64,000 bases of DNA from Trebouxia sp. TZW2008 (GCA_002118135.1 BDIU01000013.1:496001-560000); one strand, 5' to 3'; shown: positions 46,101 through 58,077, counted from the first letter of the stretch. The notes: generated from the letters alone by a model not told the origin. Made by a program: numbers and translations.

Positions 46101-49100
46101 CTGAAGAAGCTGTCTAGCAAGTCTCAGCAACAGAGTGAGTCAGTTGATGCAGCGTATGTGGTGCAGCCTCTGAGTGTCATGGACAGCGACAGTGCCACAG
46201 CTCATGACTTGGTGCAGACTCACAGTGAGGTGCACAACAACAGGGCCACAGCTGATCACTCGATGCAGCCTCAGATTCTGATGCACGGCGACAGTGCCAC
46301 AGCTAGCGATTTGATGCAAGCCCCTATTGTGATGCACAGTGTCAGCGCCACAGCCAATGATTTGCTGGATGAGCTGTTGGCAGAGGTCACGTTGGACCGC
46401 AGAGCTTTACAGCAGGGCAGTGCAGTTGATGCTGCAGAGCCAAATGTGCAGCACAGAAGCAGCAGCAATGTCCAGTCACAGCAGAGCACTGCAGTGGCCG
46501 CTGCAGAGCCAAATGTGCAGCACAGAAGCAAGAGCGACACCCAGTCACAACAGAGCGGTCCACTTGACGCTGCAGAGCCAGATGTGCAGCACAGAAGTAG
46601 CAGCAACGCCCCGTCACAACAGATCAGTGCAGTTGAGGCTGCAGCGGCTAATGTGCAGCATAGAAGCAGCAGCAATGCTCAGTCACAGCAGAGCAGCGCA
46701 GTTGAGGCTGCCGCGGCTGATGGAAAGCACAGGAACAGCAAAGCTGAAACATCCAGCCCTAGCAGTGATGTGCCAGCAGACAATGGGGACAAGACACATG
46801 CTGCATTCTCAGACAGAGCTGCGCATAATAGCAGTGCAGAGACTGATCAGGGTGGCGCTGAATACAGCCCTGCCCTGAATAGTTCTGCAGAGCAAGCATC
46901 AACTGCACAAGGGCTGATGCAGCAGAACACAGATGCCAGCGTCACACAGGAAGGAGGCGCTGGTCAGTCATTGGGAGCAGCACACTCATTGTTGGGGCTG
47001 GAAAGAGATACTGATTGGTCAATGGCAGCATCACAGTCCTTGTTGGGTCAGAAAGAAGATACAAATCAATTGGTGGAGCCATCACAGTCTTTGGTGAGTT
47101 TGGGAGGAGACGCTAGGTTCTCAGTGGGAACATCACAGCCTGCTTTAGGGCAGGGAGTCAGTCCAGGGCAGTCAGTGGAAGCATCACAGTCCCTGTTAAG
47201 TCTGGATGAAGGTGCTGGTCCGTCAGGCGGAGCATCTCTGTCAGGCAACGAGGGTGCTGCTGAGTCAGTGGGGGCATCATTGTCTCTGCTGGGCAAGGAG
47301 GGGGGTGCAGGGGTGATCAGACATAGCGTCATCTTGGCTAGCCTGGATCCCTTGGACCAGTGGCTGTACACTCAGCCTGGCATGCTGCCTACACTGGACT
47401 TCCACAAAATCAAGGCTGATCTGCAGGTGAAATGGCTGCTCGTAATCCCTGATTGTATGGCAATTTGTACACTCAAGCATGAACTGCACTGGTTGACAGA
47501 CTTCAGGACTTAGTTTGGTCCTGCAATGTAGTGCACAAGGCCTGTGTAACAGTCCAGCAGCAGCTGTGGCTGTAACAGTCCAGCAGCAGCTGTGGCTGTA
47601 ACAGTCCAGCAGCAGCTGTGGCTGTACACACAGCCTGGCATGCAGATGACACTGTACTTCATGCAGATCAAGGCTGATCTGCTGATAGTATATTTGATGC
47701 AAAACCATTGATCATGGCCAGAAAGAACTGTTGACAGCTGCCTTTGCTGAACTTCACAAGAACAAAGCCGATCTGCTGACAAGTTTGTTGGTTGGAAGTT
47801 CTTGGTTCAGAGCCTACACGTACAGCTTGACACTGAACCACTTCCAGCAGGCTTGATTGTGGCTTCTTGTCTGCTTTCATGGACTGAGTTTGGTCTGTCT
47901 GCCACCTGAGCATAAGATTCAGCGCACTTTGTCTATGTAACGTGGGGAGGCATGCCTAGTAGTAGCAGTGTTGCATATGTGGGGCTCATTCTGTTGCCCA
48001 TCTTTATGCAGCAGTTTTGTGAAACTTGCACTTGGCATTCACAGTATCTAGTGTTCATTGCTCCTGTACATACCTACCTGGGCCCCATGAGCCTGCCTAG
48101 CGTGCGTTTGTAACGGATGAACGACTGAGAATCCACAATAAAGTGAATGTATACTGCATGTACAGGATGACGAGGCAGGTCTAGTATCAGCAGTGCTGCA
48201 GTCTCTTCGCTGGCGCTTGGATAAAGCTGTTTCAGCCACAGACCGCTGCCTAGTGCTTGCTAGCTTTGCCAAGCATGACGTCTTGATGCTCAGGTGCGTT
48301 TGACTTACCTTGCTGCTGCCTGATGCTGAATTGCTTGGCACCACATGCGCTGTGGGCACAAAGAGATTGGCAAGAATGGGTTCTGCATGAGCATAGAGCG
48401 TGAAGTGCATGACATATTGTGTTGCATCGGAGCCCATTCAATGCTACAAAGAATGGTCTGCTGACCTATTCTTGACATACAGATGCAAAGAATTCGCTTT
48501 GCACGACCCGATCGACAGTGTCGTACAATTACAAACGCATCCAGATCATGAGGCCTGACGTGCTGCAGATCCTACCAAAAGAGCTTCTGCTCAACTGTAT
48601 TGCTGCTTCCAACGCACAAGGCTGCAGCTTTAGCTGCAAGTCATAGAGTGTGCCATTGTCCTACAGCTGCTAACAGGACGCAAAAATGGTTCACAGCCTA
48701 GCACGCTGAGCTTGCAAGCCCCACGGCAAGGCAAAGCTCAAGCATTGAATATACTGCAGGCTAGCGGATGCCAGCAACCCAAACCTGCTGCAGTCTAGGA
48801 GCACAGCATCACACATTGCGGCAGGGCATACTAGATCACATTGTGCTCTGCAGGCAAGAAGGCAGCCCAAGCTGGCTGCAGTCTAGCAGCACAGAATCAC
48901 ACAGTGCGGCAGGGCATGCTAAGTCACAATGTGCTTTGCAGGCGGGAAGGCAGCCCAAATTGGCTGCTGTCTAGCAGCACACAGTGCGGCAAGGCATACT
49001 AAATCACATTGCCCTTTGCAGGAAAGCAAATGCCAGCAACCCAAGCTGGCTGCAGCACAGCATCACACAGCGCAGCAAGGCACACTAAATCACACTGTGC

Positions 49101-52100
49101 TTTGCAGGAAAGCAAATGACAGCAACCCAAGCTGGCCGCAGCACAGGGGCACACAGTGCGGCAAGGCATACCAGTTCACACTGTGCTTTGCAGGCAAGAA
49201 GGCAGCCCAACCTGGCTGCAGTCTGACAGCACAGCATCACACAGCGCAGCAGGCATTCAGTGGGTCAGGCTGGTGAGCGTGCTGGCTGAAATGCACAGCG
49301 GGCGGGCTTACTTGTGCACTGCTGCATCAGCTGTGGTGCAGCAGCTGTGCTACTGGCTGCAAGCTCAGGAGGACCTGACCTTAAGCAGTGTGAGCCTATC
49401 AGGGTCTCATTCTGTTTGCAGCTGAAGTGTGACTCCTGCCATGTGTTCTTGTGCACAGATGCTGGTAATGAACACAAGCCAGCAGCATGCTTGCAAGCCT
49501 GCCAGGGTCAATGCAGCTCCGTGTTTCTACAGGCCTGCTATATTGATCACAACATTTTGATTGATAGCATGATCTGGCAGGCGACGCTCACTTCGCTCCT
49601 CAAAAATTGACTGCATCATTGCATTAACTATGAACAGCGAAGCAATGTCTTTGTGGTGCATCTGGTCCCTGCATATTGGGCAAGGCCATTCATCCATGCG
49701 TGACATGCCTTGCCGACTTAAATCAGGTAGCAACAAACTTGCCAGCATCAAGTGCCATTGAGTTATTGCGGCTGCATCACACAATTCAGCTTCAGCACAT
49801 TTCCTAATGTGCCGACAAGCTTGTACTTAATCAAATTGTGCAAAAAGTGCAGTTGACATCTGCCATTCGCCCCTTATTTGGCTTGCATGTGACACCTTGA
49901 CATCTGTACAAGTGTTCTGTTTGCAACCAGCCCCTGACAGCATCTCCTGATCTCCCCACCAGGGTCATGATGAGTCAACTGTCAACATTTGGTTGAATGT
50001 ACAGGAGGCGGCAGGCAGAGGCTCATCGATGCATGCTCTGGAGGCTCTGCAAAGACTCAGCAACAGGTCTGTGGCTCTGACGTATGTTGCTCAACAATGC
50101 ACTCGTGCATGGTTCTGGCAGCTGAGTTGCCCTGCCCTTGTATCCAAAAGCATGCTGCGCCCCCTTTCACAAATGGAGCAAAATAGCCTGCACACATGCA
50201 CTGGTTGCAGCCCTCAGTAGCAGCAGAAGAAAAAGAACAAACAGGAAGTTTGCCTGCCCTCACCTCTTTGCCATGTGTGTTGACCAAGCAAGTAGTCCCT
50301 AAGTGCAGGCATGGGGTGAGGCCCATCATGGTGGACCATGGGATCATTCAGTGGCTGGTACGCCAGCTGACTCACCTGGAAGTTGTGCCTGAAGCCGCTG
50401 TGGAGTGCTGTGGGGCGTTACTCATGAATCTGGCCCTGTCCAAGCCTGCCCGTCAAGCTTGCCAGCAGGTCCAACGGTTTTCATTGCATGGTTGTTATCT
50501 CAAACAATGTGTCTTATCATGCACAGCTCTGCGTGTCTTGTACTGTCTGGTTGTAGAAACAAAAGGCAGGGGTACTATTGTGGCTTGTGGTTTCCAGCAT
50601 GGTAAGTTTGCACTGCTTCAGCGCAACTGCTTGTACAGATCATAGGCAGGGCTTCTGCACACATTTGCACCTGCAATGCAGCCGTACCTGCTGGCAAGCC
50701 AATACTCATGCCTCAATACAGCTAGCAAATGACCCTTTCAGCCGGATGATAAACCCTTCACTCAATGAGGTGCTACTGAACATTGTCGCTGCTGCTGATG
50801 CTGGCAGCTGCTGAGGAGTGCACCTACTCATGCTTGTGATTCTTAGTATGTAGGTGGACATGCTGACTCCTCTGGAGGGTCTGGTGGAGCATGACAGCAT
50901 TAAGGTGCAGACCTACGCCAATGCTGCCCTGTACTCCCTACTGCGTGAGCCTTCTATCAGGTGCTCCTGTGCTCCTACTTGCCTGTTGATCTGCTACTGC
51001 CCATCTTAACTGCATGCTGCGCTTCCATGTCAGCTCTGGTTGTCAGCAACCCAATAACATGAATTTCACTAGCTGCATAGCAGCGCTGTGCTTGCTGTGC
51101 AATTTTGCACTGTCTGTGACATGACTCTGTACATACATCACAAAGCCTTGTGGAATCCATTGCATTTGGCAAGCCAGTACAGCTTTCTGTTCTTGCTGGA
51201 CGACTGTATTCCGTGAGCCCGAGAGGCAAATCAGCAGCATCTTCCTGTTGTTATGGTGCCTCTTACTGTTTCTGCATGGCTTATAGTGCATGCTGGAAGA
51301 CAGCTGCATTGTGTAGTCATCCTGATTGCTGGTATGTCATGTGTATGGCAGGCAAGCAGCTAGGCAGAAAGGCATGGACGCCTTTCTGCAACATATCAAG
51401 GAGCAAGCCAACCCTGTTATCAGCAGGCAGATAGACTGCATCCTGCAGCTTTGGCAGCAGCTAGATCTTAGCCCTGACCAGGGTGAAGCAGAAGTAGCGG
51501 ATGCTGATGACAGTGAAGGGGATGATGATCCCCAGGATCATCACAGCCATGTCGGATTTGGGTTGGATGAAGCAGAAACCATTCACTCTTGGGGTGAGTA
51601 ATGTGTGGCTAAACTCATGACAGGGGTATGGTGGCAAATGCTTGCAGAATTCTCCAAAATTTGTACGACAAAAAGCCAGCAGCAGTGAGCCGTTGATGCA
51701 GACAGTAATCAGGTTGATGTCAAACCAGTCAGCAACGTCCAGCCTCAAACATTCCAGTCAACAGCATGTCTGCAGCTGGACTGTTGCTGAGCTGTAATGG
51801 CGCTGCTACCCTGGGGGCTGTGAGGACTTGTGTGCTGCCATGCCTGCGGTTTCAGGCTCCAAGCTACAGCAAGTAATGCTCAGCCGTTAGCTTCATGTGC
51901 TTTGCCTGACTGATCCGTTTGTGCTGCAGATCAGCTACATGGGGAGAAGCTGTTGTGTGCCATGTATTTGCGCAACAGGCTAAGCCCTGAGGGCAGCCCT
52001 GAGCAGCCCCTGTCCCCAAATGGCCCCCCACAGGCTGTTGAGAATGTCACATACAGGGCACCACCTGCATCACTTTACTCCAGAAGCTTGTCAACAGGTA

Positions 52101-52518
52101 ATATGATCTAGACATTTCTGTAAAGTCCGCATGCATGTGATGAGCATTTGTGCAATCTTTGTGCATGATCATGTAGGATGACATGGCATTCATATGTCAT
52201 ATATCAGAAGCTCGCAGCGCTGTTCTACACGCTGTTCTCTTGCTGTTAATGCATTTTGTACGACATTGTACACTCTTGTTACATACAGTAAAGATGATGC
52301 AGTAGTGTGCAACAGGCAAGCAGAAGGTTGGCGAAGGGAGTCATACAGCAATGCCTGTTGTGGTAGAGGTGCCAGTGGCTAGCAGCAACGCAAATAGCGG
52401 GCTCAAGTCTACAGCCAAGCTTACAAAGCTGCTTTCTGCTGACAAACAGACTGAGTACATAGCTGCTTTTGGCTCACAGACAAAGCTGCCACGAACACCA
52501 TTGCTTCCAAGCCATTGA
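43114..52518 (+). CDS. ARMC9: ARMC9-like LisH/armadillo protein (basal body)
   Basis: ARMC9 in animals is a basal-body/ciliary protein altered in Joubert syndrome. Exons seen: 43114-43206 (LisH helix, LIQFLKHEQFEVTLE), 43283-43381, 43460-43552 (YFDQGNREGFLGLWQQYLPQ), 43623 to about 43667 (LEFQTEVYFAVF), 44196-44978 (AFKQYLDMSG, YALPYVRNPQSHPSFRHIF), 45381-45745, about 45930-47426 (low complexity, ending TLDFHKIKADLQ), 48166-48293 (LQSLRWRLDKAV), a segment near 49258-49360 (LVSVLAEMHSGRAYL), 50005-50066 (ALEALQRLSNR), 50309-50468 (DHGIIQWLVRQL, GALLMNLALSKPAR), 50854-50960 (KVQTYANAALYSLLREPSIR), 51351-51593, 51930-52097, 52349-52518 (AFGSQTKLPRTP, TGA). Each anchor lines up in order with human ARMC9. 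The long middle insert of 20-residue repeats is not in the animal protein. The intermediate exons are approximate. Confidence 0.88.
45025..45270 (+). repeat. two ~125-bp tandem units in an ARMC9 intron
   Basis: GCAGTGATCAAGCTCA, a GCTGTT-rich run, CAGCAATTTGTGAGGCT and CAACATGCACATCATTGAA recur in the same order at about 45039 and 45190. No coding role is seen. Confidence 0.75.
46420..46750 (+). repeat. coding 60-bp repeats in ARMC9 middle exon
   Basis: Five tandem 20-residue units of the type DAAEPNVQHRSSSNVQSQQS are encoded with a 60-bp period. A second, looser series (ASQSLLG / SQSLV) follows at 46970-47290. The units stay in frame, so the protein varies by unit number. Confidence 0.88.
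47530..47790 (+). repeat. 26-bp triplicate and decayed copies of an ARMC9 exon end
   Basis: AACAGTCCAGCAGCAGCTGT (26-bp unit) occurs three times at 47545-47622. It is followed by a copy of the preceding exon end (CAGCCTGGCATGC, then ATCAAGGCTGATCTGC) at about 47630-47685, and a third, poorer copy near 47735-47785 (AACAAAGCCGATCTGCTGAC). The intact exon ends at 47426. Confidence 0.85.
48055..48132 (+). repeat. dispersed ~80-bp repeat, copy B
   Basis: TTCATTGCTCCTGTACATAC, CTACCTGGGCC, GAGCCTGCCTAGCGTGCGTT align with copies A (37302) and C (55134). This is the most diverged of the three. Confidence 0.6.
48770..49260 (+). repeat. six ~85-bp tandem units before an ARMC9 exon
   Basis: The core CACACAGTGCGGCAAGGCAT (with variants) recurs at about 48811, 48897, 48977, 49066, 49151 and 49238. 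Each unit also carries TTTGCAGG, an acceptor-like motif, and AAGCTGGCTGCAG. The last unit runs directly into the exon coding LVSVLAEMHSGRAYL. Confidence 0.88.
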
Positions 52519-53216
52519 TAGTCCTTGGTTGCGCTTCTGCTGGCTTCTGGTCTAGACCTTGCTGCAGCAAATGTTTGTTTGCACTGCTGTGCACTGATAT
52601 TTCTTGGAATCTGAGTGGCTCCATCGCAATGACACTGCACGCAAGGCTGTTTTGGCTCATCGCGCTGACGAGCATCTTGAATCATGCTGTGGCATATGCC
52701 GTTCAGCTGCGCACTGATGCTTGGTCTGCACATCCGTAGAACCTTGATCACCGTGCAACCTGCTTGATCTGTAAGTGTGCATTTTGGTGGAACAAGGCTG
52801 AATCGCGACAAAGTTCACAATCGTTCTGAGGGTCTTCTTGAAAATCCTTTTAGTGCGTCTGAACTGAGCTGTGCCGCTCAGCAAATTGGTTGCTGCTCAT
52901 AGGGATGCATGTATGTTAGGTCAGATAGGTCTACGCAGTGTTTACACTGGACTTCTGTCGGTTTTTCAAGCGCCTCCGTTTCGTGTGGTTGACATTCACA
53001 TTACCAGAAAGCACCGAGGAGGCATTCCTAAGCGTTCTGTAGGAGCTTCAGTCCTGCACCCTGCCCTGCTCTGGCAACTTGCTGCTGTTTCAGGTGTGTC
53101 CTGGCTTGAGCTAGCATCAGCAACTCCATGCATGCTCAAATTGCAGGCATAGCATTTCTGCCGTGCCAGAAATTGAGATCTGGTATTTTGCTCTCTCAGC
53201 GGCTGCTAGCAGCACT
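52519..53216. other. intergenic
   Basis: ARMC9 3' flank and promoter of the next gene. A frame at 52871-53152 shows no family signal. Confidence 0.4.
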
Positions 53217-56200
53217 ATGGCTCAAACGCAGCCCTTCATAAAGGTTATGGAGCAGGTGACAGCATTTGAATTTACATTTTGCATCGACTTCTGTGGGCCG
53301 TCAAATAAGGCATTGCCATGCCGCATTCAGCTTGTTTTATGCTGCATGCAGTTGAACACAAGATGTGTCCATCTGCAGTTCTGAGTGACTGTGAGTTGCA
53401 GGTTTACGGCACCTATACAAAAGGTGACAAAACTTGGAAGCCAAAGAAGTACAAAGAGGGCAAAGGCCGTTACTTGTGGACAGATGCATTTGGCGTCTGC
53501 AACTTCATCACATTGTTCTATGAAACCAAGGATGCCAAATATGTTGAACAGGTGCACTGTTCATGCCTTCACTCCAGGCTGCCCTGTCAGCATCAGCAGG
53601 TGTACGTGTGTGTTGCATTGAGGGACTGCATGAAAAGTGCAGCATGCACAGGCATGTGCATGCTGCAAAAGTCATGCTGATGGCGGTGCACACAGGGTCC
53701 ACTTAATGTGCTGTATTGCAAGCATCGTACATACTTCTGTACTCAATCTGTGTTTTCTGATTGATCATCAAAGTGATGAAGAAGTCAGCATGCCATGTCA
53801 TGTCATGTCATGCACACTGTGTGGTTCTGGGGCTTTAGGCGATGATGAAAAGCACTTAGTGATTGGATGTGGATCATTGGCTGGGGTGCGAGCCAAGTAT
53901 GCTCATGTGTTTGAGGGCTGCAGTCATAGCATGCGTGCTTTATTTGCGCAACATGATCATTTGGGGGTGTTCCACCATGTCATAGACTGCCTGAACCTCA
54001 TGGACGTATAGTCATTGCCACTGTGTGGCACATGCGATCAGCCTTGTTGGCTGGCTAAAGCATGTAAAGTTACTCTCTCTCTCTCATGCAGGCAGAGCTA
54101 CTGGTATAAGAGGTGCACAACACGCTTGGCAGAAGCCGAGATGGCAGCACCAGATTGGGCAAAGCAACAGATGAGCATCCAACTTTGGGTGGCATGCGCA
54201 TTGGCAAACCCGACCCAGAAGGCACCTCAGATGGGGATGGGCAGTATTTCCATTACCTTACCAAGTAGGCATCAGACTTCACGAAATTTTTCTAGCTTGC
54301 ATCATCAGTAGTACCTCCACTGCCTCACCACGTGCGCATCATGATTCCACATTGGGTGGCATGCGCATTGGCAAGCCTGACCCTGAAGGCAACTCAGATG
54401 GGGATGGGCAGTACTTGCACTATTTGACCAAGTAAGCGTCAATGACAATCATAATGAATTGATTGTTTGAGCAGTTGAAAATGTGTTTGTGCAAGTCCAG
54501 CTTGCATGATGGGCACCACTTCTGTGGCCTTGCCAAAGTGAACATTGGCAAGCCGAACCCTGAAGGCAACTTAGATGGGGATGGGCAGTATTTCCATTAC
54601 CTTACCAATTAGGCGTCTGTACATCCAGTGTATGCACGGCTTGCATGGTATGTCGACTCCTTCAGCTCATACATACTCATACGCAGGTCTTACACGAAGC
54701 AGCTTTTGACAAATGCGCTTCCTGATGAAGATAGGACTTCTTTGACTGGTCTCTCAATTTGCTTCATATTACGTTGCATGATGGGCAGTTGTTCCATTAT
54801 CCTACCGGGAAAGCATCTGAAACACAGTGTGCGTTCCCCAGCTTGCACAATGCATTGATCCATTTGTGCAGGACTTGCATCACCTGGAAGCCTGGGACAT
54901 ACCAAAATCGGAACACAAATGATCCAAACACACATACAGTTTGACCATTACTGCTCAGCTGGCGCTTTGCTGTGACCAAAGGAGACAAACGCTGTCATTT
55001 TAAAAACTGCTTCTGAATGTGTCAAAATTGTCACAACATCAGCAGCTGCACAGCAGCAAATTGAAGCTGCCATGCAGCAAAAAGCCACCAATATAAGTGA
55101 TTCAGGTCAGCACATGATCGAACTGGTTGAAGACAGTTGATTGCTTCTGTACGTACCTAGTTGGGCCTGCTGAGCCTGCCTAGCCCACGTTCAGAATGAA
55201 TGAAATGAAAATGAAAAGCCACCGCCATCAGTGCAATGTCAATTGCATCATGCTTGTGTATACAGTCAAGCAGCATGCAGAGGCTGGCACTGAGGACTTC
55301 GCCCGTGCAGGTGGATGTTTGCTCTGAACATAATGTCTTTGGCGACCGGCAATGGAACCTACAATGAGTGGGCTGTGGAGATGGCGCAAGGTACAGCCTG
55401 ATCTTCTCCCTTGACTTTTGGCTGCACAGAAGGCTCAGTGTCAGATGTTGATACATAGCATCAGGTGAACTGGAATATGCACTATCCTAGCATGCAATGG
55501 TAAATGCAGATGCACACACAGGCAAACCCATTTTGTCAGGGCTGCGATGCAAGCTTAGCATAAGTGAGCTGTCCAATGCTGTTTTGGTTGCAGCTCTGCA
55601 TCCAGGTGTTGTATACAAGCGATTTGCTCTGTCCTTTGGTGGCTCATGCATGCCGGCCAGGAGCAATTTCAAGATTCATGTACAACACTTGAAACACGGC
55701 CCTTGATTGGCAAGCACTTCACTCTGTTGATGACTGCAGCTCTGCATGTATGCTGTGAATCCTCCTCAATGCTGTCTGTCAGTGGCATGTGCATGCCAGC
55801 CATGACAGTCTTCAAACAGTGTGCACAGCACTGCTACAGCAGCACTTGAACAGCAAGCATTGCAACTGTATCGTTCACCTGGTTTGCTGATTGCAGCTGT
55901 GCATCCACGCTTTGTGTATAACCAGTCAAGTGACCGTCCCAGGATGTTCTGGAAGATGTCCATTGACCTGAGCAGGCCAGCAGTCAGGTCTGAGGGGAAT
56001 CTGGACCCCTTTGATGGCTATGTGACCTACCGGCTGCTTCAAGCTGCTCATGAAGCCTTTGGGTATCACCATGCACGTGCTTCCAAACGGCATCAAGAAG
56101 CAACTGCAGCAAGCAATTTTGGCTGAGTCATTCTGCCTCATTTCAGGCATGCGTACCATGATTGTACAGTTGCACTTGTTATACCTGTTACTCGCTAGTA

Positions 56201-57587
56201 CTCGCATCAACTAGATGACTGTGTACCTCAGCGGTGACATACTCACACTGCCATCGGTTTTGCACTCTGGAAGTTTTTGCATTTGTAATCAAGCAGGAGG
56301 CCAGCATGCGTCACAAGCAACGCTAGCACCTGATGTTTTTCCTAGCCAACACATCTCTCTGTTGTCTGCAGCACAGATGCAGCACCTGTGCTGGAGCAAG
56401 AGACCGCAGAGCTGGAGCGCATCATTCACCACAAGTTTCCACACTATGACAATGATGACCCCCTGGACTTGGGGGAGGGCTGTTGGCTGGCCCACTGGTT
56501 CCCTGAAGAAGAATGGAGCCAGGTTTGTAAACATGCTAAGATGCAAAACTGATTGTCCTCTCCACAGCAAGGGCTGAGAGTCCTTGTCAGGTGCTGTTCA
56601 GGATTGATTTGGCTGTTGCACCATCTGTCGCTCTGCATATGAAAGTGGATGACCCCCTGGACGTGGGGGCTGTTGGTTGGGTCACTGACTTTTCTGAAGA
56701 TGAACGGAGCCAGGTCCGCTCACTGCCGCTACTGTGCCATAGCTAAGAGCCTTGGAAGTCAAGGCTCACTTGAGCATGAGAGCATCTGCAATATACCTCA
56801 TGCCTGATGCATACAGGATCTAGTATCTTCAGCCTACATTTCTGGGGCAGTGGCTGGGGCCCTGAATGAGCTGCGTGCCAGGCTTTGTCTATCACCTCAG
56901 CTGTTGCTCTCTTGTAGATACGATGCTGTCTGGCCTGAGCTCAGCTTTTGCTCTCTCACCCAGATACGAGGCATTTTGACCTAAGAAGCCGGGTTTGGCA
57001 TAGCTGTTGCCTTGCACTTGCTGAAGCAAGAGGTTGAGCGATTTCAATCAGTCATTGGATGTGATGCAAGCCAGCTTCAGGTGACTGCAATGTTGATGCA
57101 GGTAGTGGGAAGCACCAGTGTTGAGTCCTTGGAAGTGCTGTGGAATGAAGGCTACTTTCAGCAATCAGAAAGGTGATGCTGCTTTTGGCAATTGCAAACA
57201 GTGAGATGTTGCCATGAGCTGCTGTTGTCAGCTGTTGCCCATTCAAATGCCCAGGCACATTGGCATGATACTACATATCAGGGTGACTGGCACATGATCA
57301 AGTCAAAGCGTTCTCTGCATGTATTGCGGTGTAACCGGCATGGCGTGAACTCTAATCCAAAGCTTTGCAGGTACCGCCTGGCATTCCGGGAGTTGGGCAC
57401 AACGCTTGGTGTCCAATGCAATGACAAATCAAGGTCAGCTTGGGCAGACAGAGTGGTTCAGCTAAACAAGTTTTGGGATCAGCGATTGTACAGCAGGGAC
57501 TCTGACATCACACCAGTCATGTACTGTGCGAGCTTGAATTCAGGTGTCTTCATGCATCAGCACCCCATCTTTGACAAAAGCAGATGA
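53217..57587 (+). CDS. Six-hairpin glycosidase-like conserved protein, probably damaged
   Basis: Pieces match, in order, a bacterial-type conserved family that resembles (alpha/alpha)6 six-hairpin glycosidases or AGE-like enzymes. They are 53217-53255 (MAQTQPFIKVMEQ), 53402-53551 (GRYLWTDAFGVCNFITL), 54092-54264 (VHNTLGRSRDG, TDEHPTLGGMRIGKP, DGDGQYFHYLTK), 55897-56062 (PRMFWKMSIDLSRPAV, LDPFDGYVTY), 56372-56522 (DPLDLGEGCWLAHWFPEEEW), 56816 to about 56890, and 57371-57587 (YRLAFRELGTTLGV, SDITPVMYCASLNSG). An in-frame TAA at 54107-54109 interrupts the third piece just before the conserved VHNTLGR. Three exons have decayed tandem copies. The catalytic function is unknown, and some exons between 54264 and 55897 are missing. 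It may be a pseudogene; the family name is my recollection, not a search result. Confidence 0.55.
54330..54815 (+). repeat. three decayed copies of the DGDGQYFHYLTK exon end
   Basis: 54340-54434 is close (TLGGMRIGKPDPEGNSDGDG). 54530-54611 is poorer (IGKPNPEGNLDGDGQYFHYL). 54777-54815 is a fragment. All lie downstream of the intact exon ending at 54264. Confidence 0.88.
55134..55213 (+). repeat. dispersed ~80-bp repeat, copy C
   Basis: GACAGTTGATTGCTTCTGTA, CGTACCTAGTTGGGCCTGCT, GAGCCTGCCTAG, then GAATGAATGAAATGAAAATG. It matches copy A (37302, opposite strand). Confidence 0.7.
55590..55830 (+). repeat. two decayed copies of the MFWKMSIDLSRP exon start
   Basis: TTGCAGCTCTGCATCCAGGT at about 55588 and CTGCAGCTCTGCATGTATGC at about 55733 repeat the acceptor and first bases of the exon at 55897 (TTGCAGCTGTGCATCCACGC). 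The following GGCTCATGCATGCCGGCCAG / GGCATGTGCATGCCAGCCAT is shared by the two copies only. Confidence 0.75.
56641..56714 (+). repeat. decayed copy of the DPLDLGEG exon end
   Basis: GATGACCCCCTGGACGTGGG, then TTTTCTGAAGATGAACGGAG and CCAG, repeats the end of exon 56372-56522 with deletions, downstream of it. Confidence 0.85.
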
Positions 57588-58077
57588 AGAATGACGACCA
57601 TAGCTGTCTGGGGGAGCAAGATCTTGAGCAGCCACCATTGCGGAAAGGAACACAAGGTCTGTGCATTGTTTGATTAGGTTTTCACTAAGCGTTGCAGCAT
57701 TGAAAAAAATTATCCATTGTATTTTTAATCATTAAAAAATTCAGAGGTCGCTAGCACCATACTTTTTGTTGAAGATCGAATGTGACTTTCAATGCAGTTG
57801 CTTCATGTTTCTTTGTGTGAATCCTCAAGTCAGGTCTGTTTCTAGGGCAAGTTGAAGTTTGCAGTCCTGATGCTCACACCTGGCGTTTAGTACGGTTGAC
57901 TGACGATGCGGCCACCGTTTTGGCGTTTTGCTTGTGCCGTGCTGAACACGGCTTGCACGGCTCATCTGATCTTGCACATCAGCGCAATCACTGACACGTT
58001 AGCTGCAGCTTTGCGAGCAGCTGCCGGCTTTTGGGCAAACAGTCAGCTGATGGACCCTGTGCCTCAGCCCAGAGAGG
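57588..58077. other. intergenic, AT-rich patch
   Basis: Holds an AT-rich patch at 57697-57735. A frame from 57906 to 58121 may be the 5' part of the next gene but shows no conserved motif. Confidence 0.4.

Noticed and set aside
46271..46675. 134-codon minus-strand Cys/Leu-rich frame
   Set aside because: It is the antisense shadow of the repetitive ARMC9 exon; the plus frame is far longer and joins neighbouring exons.
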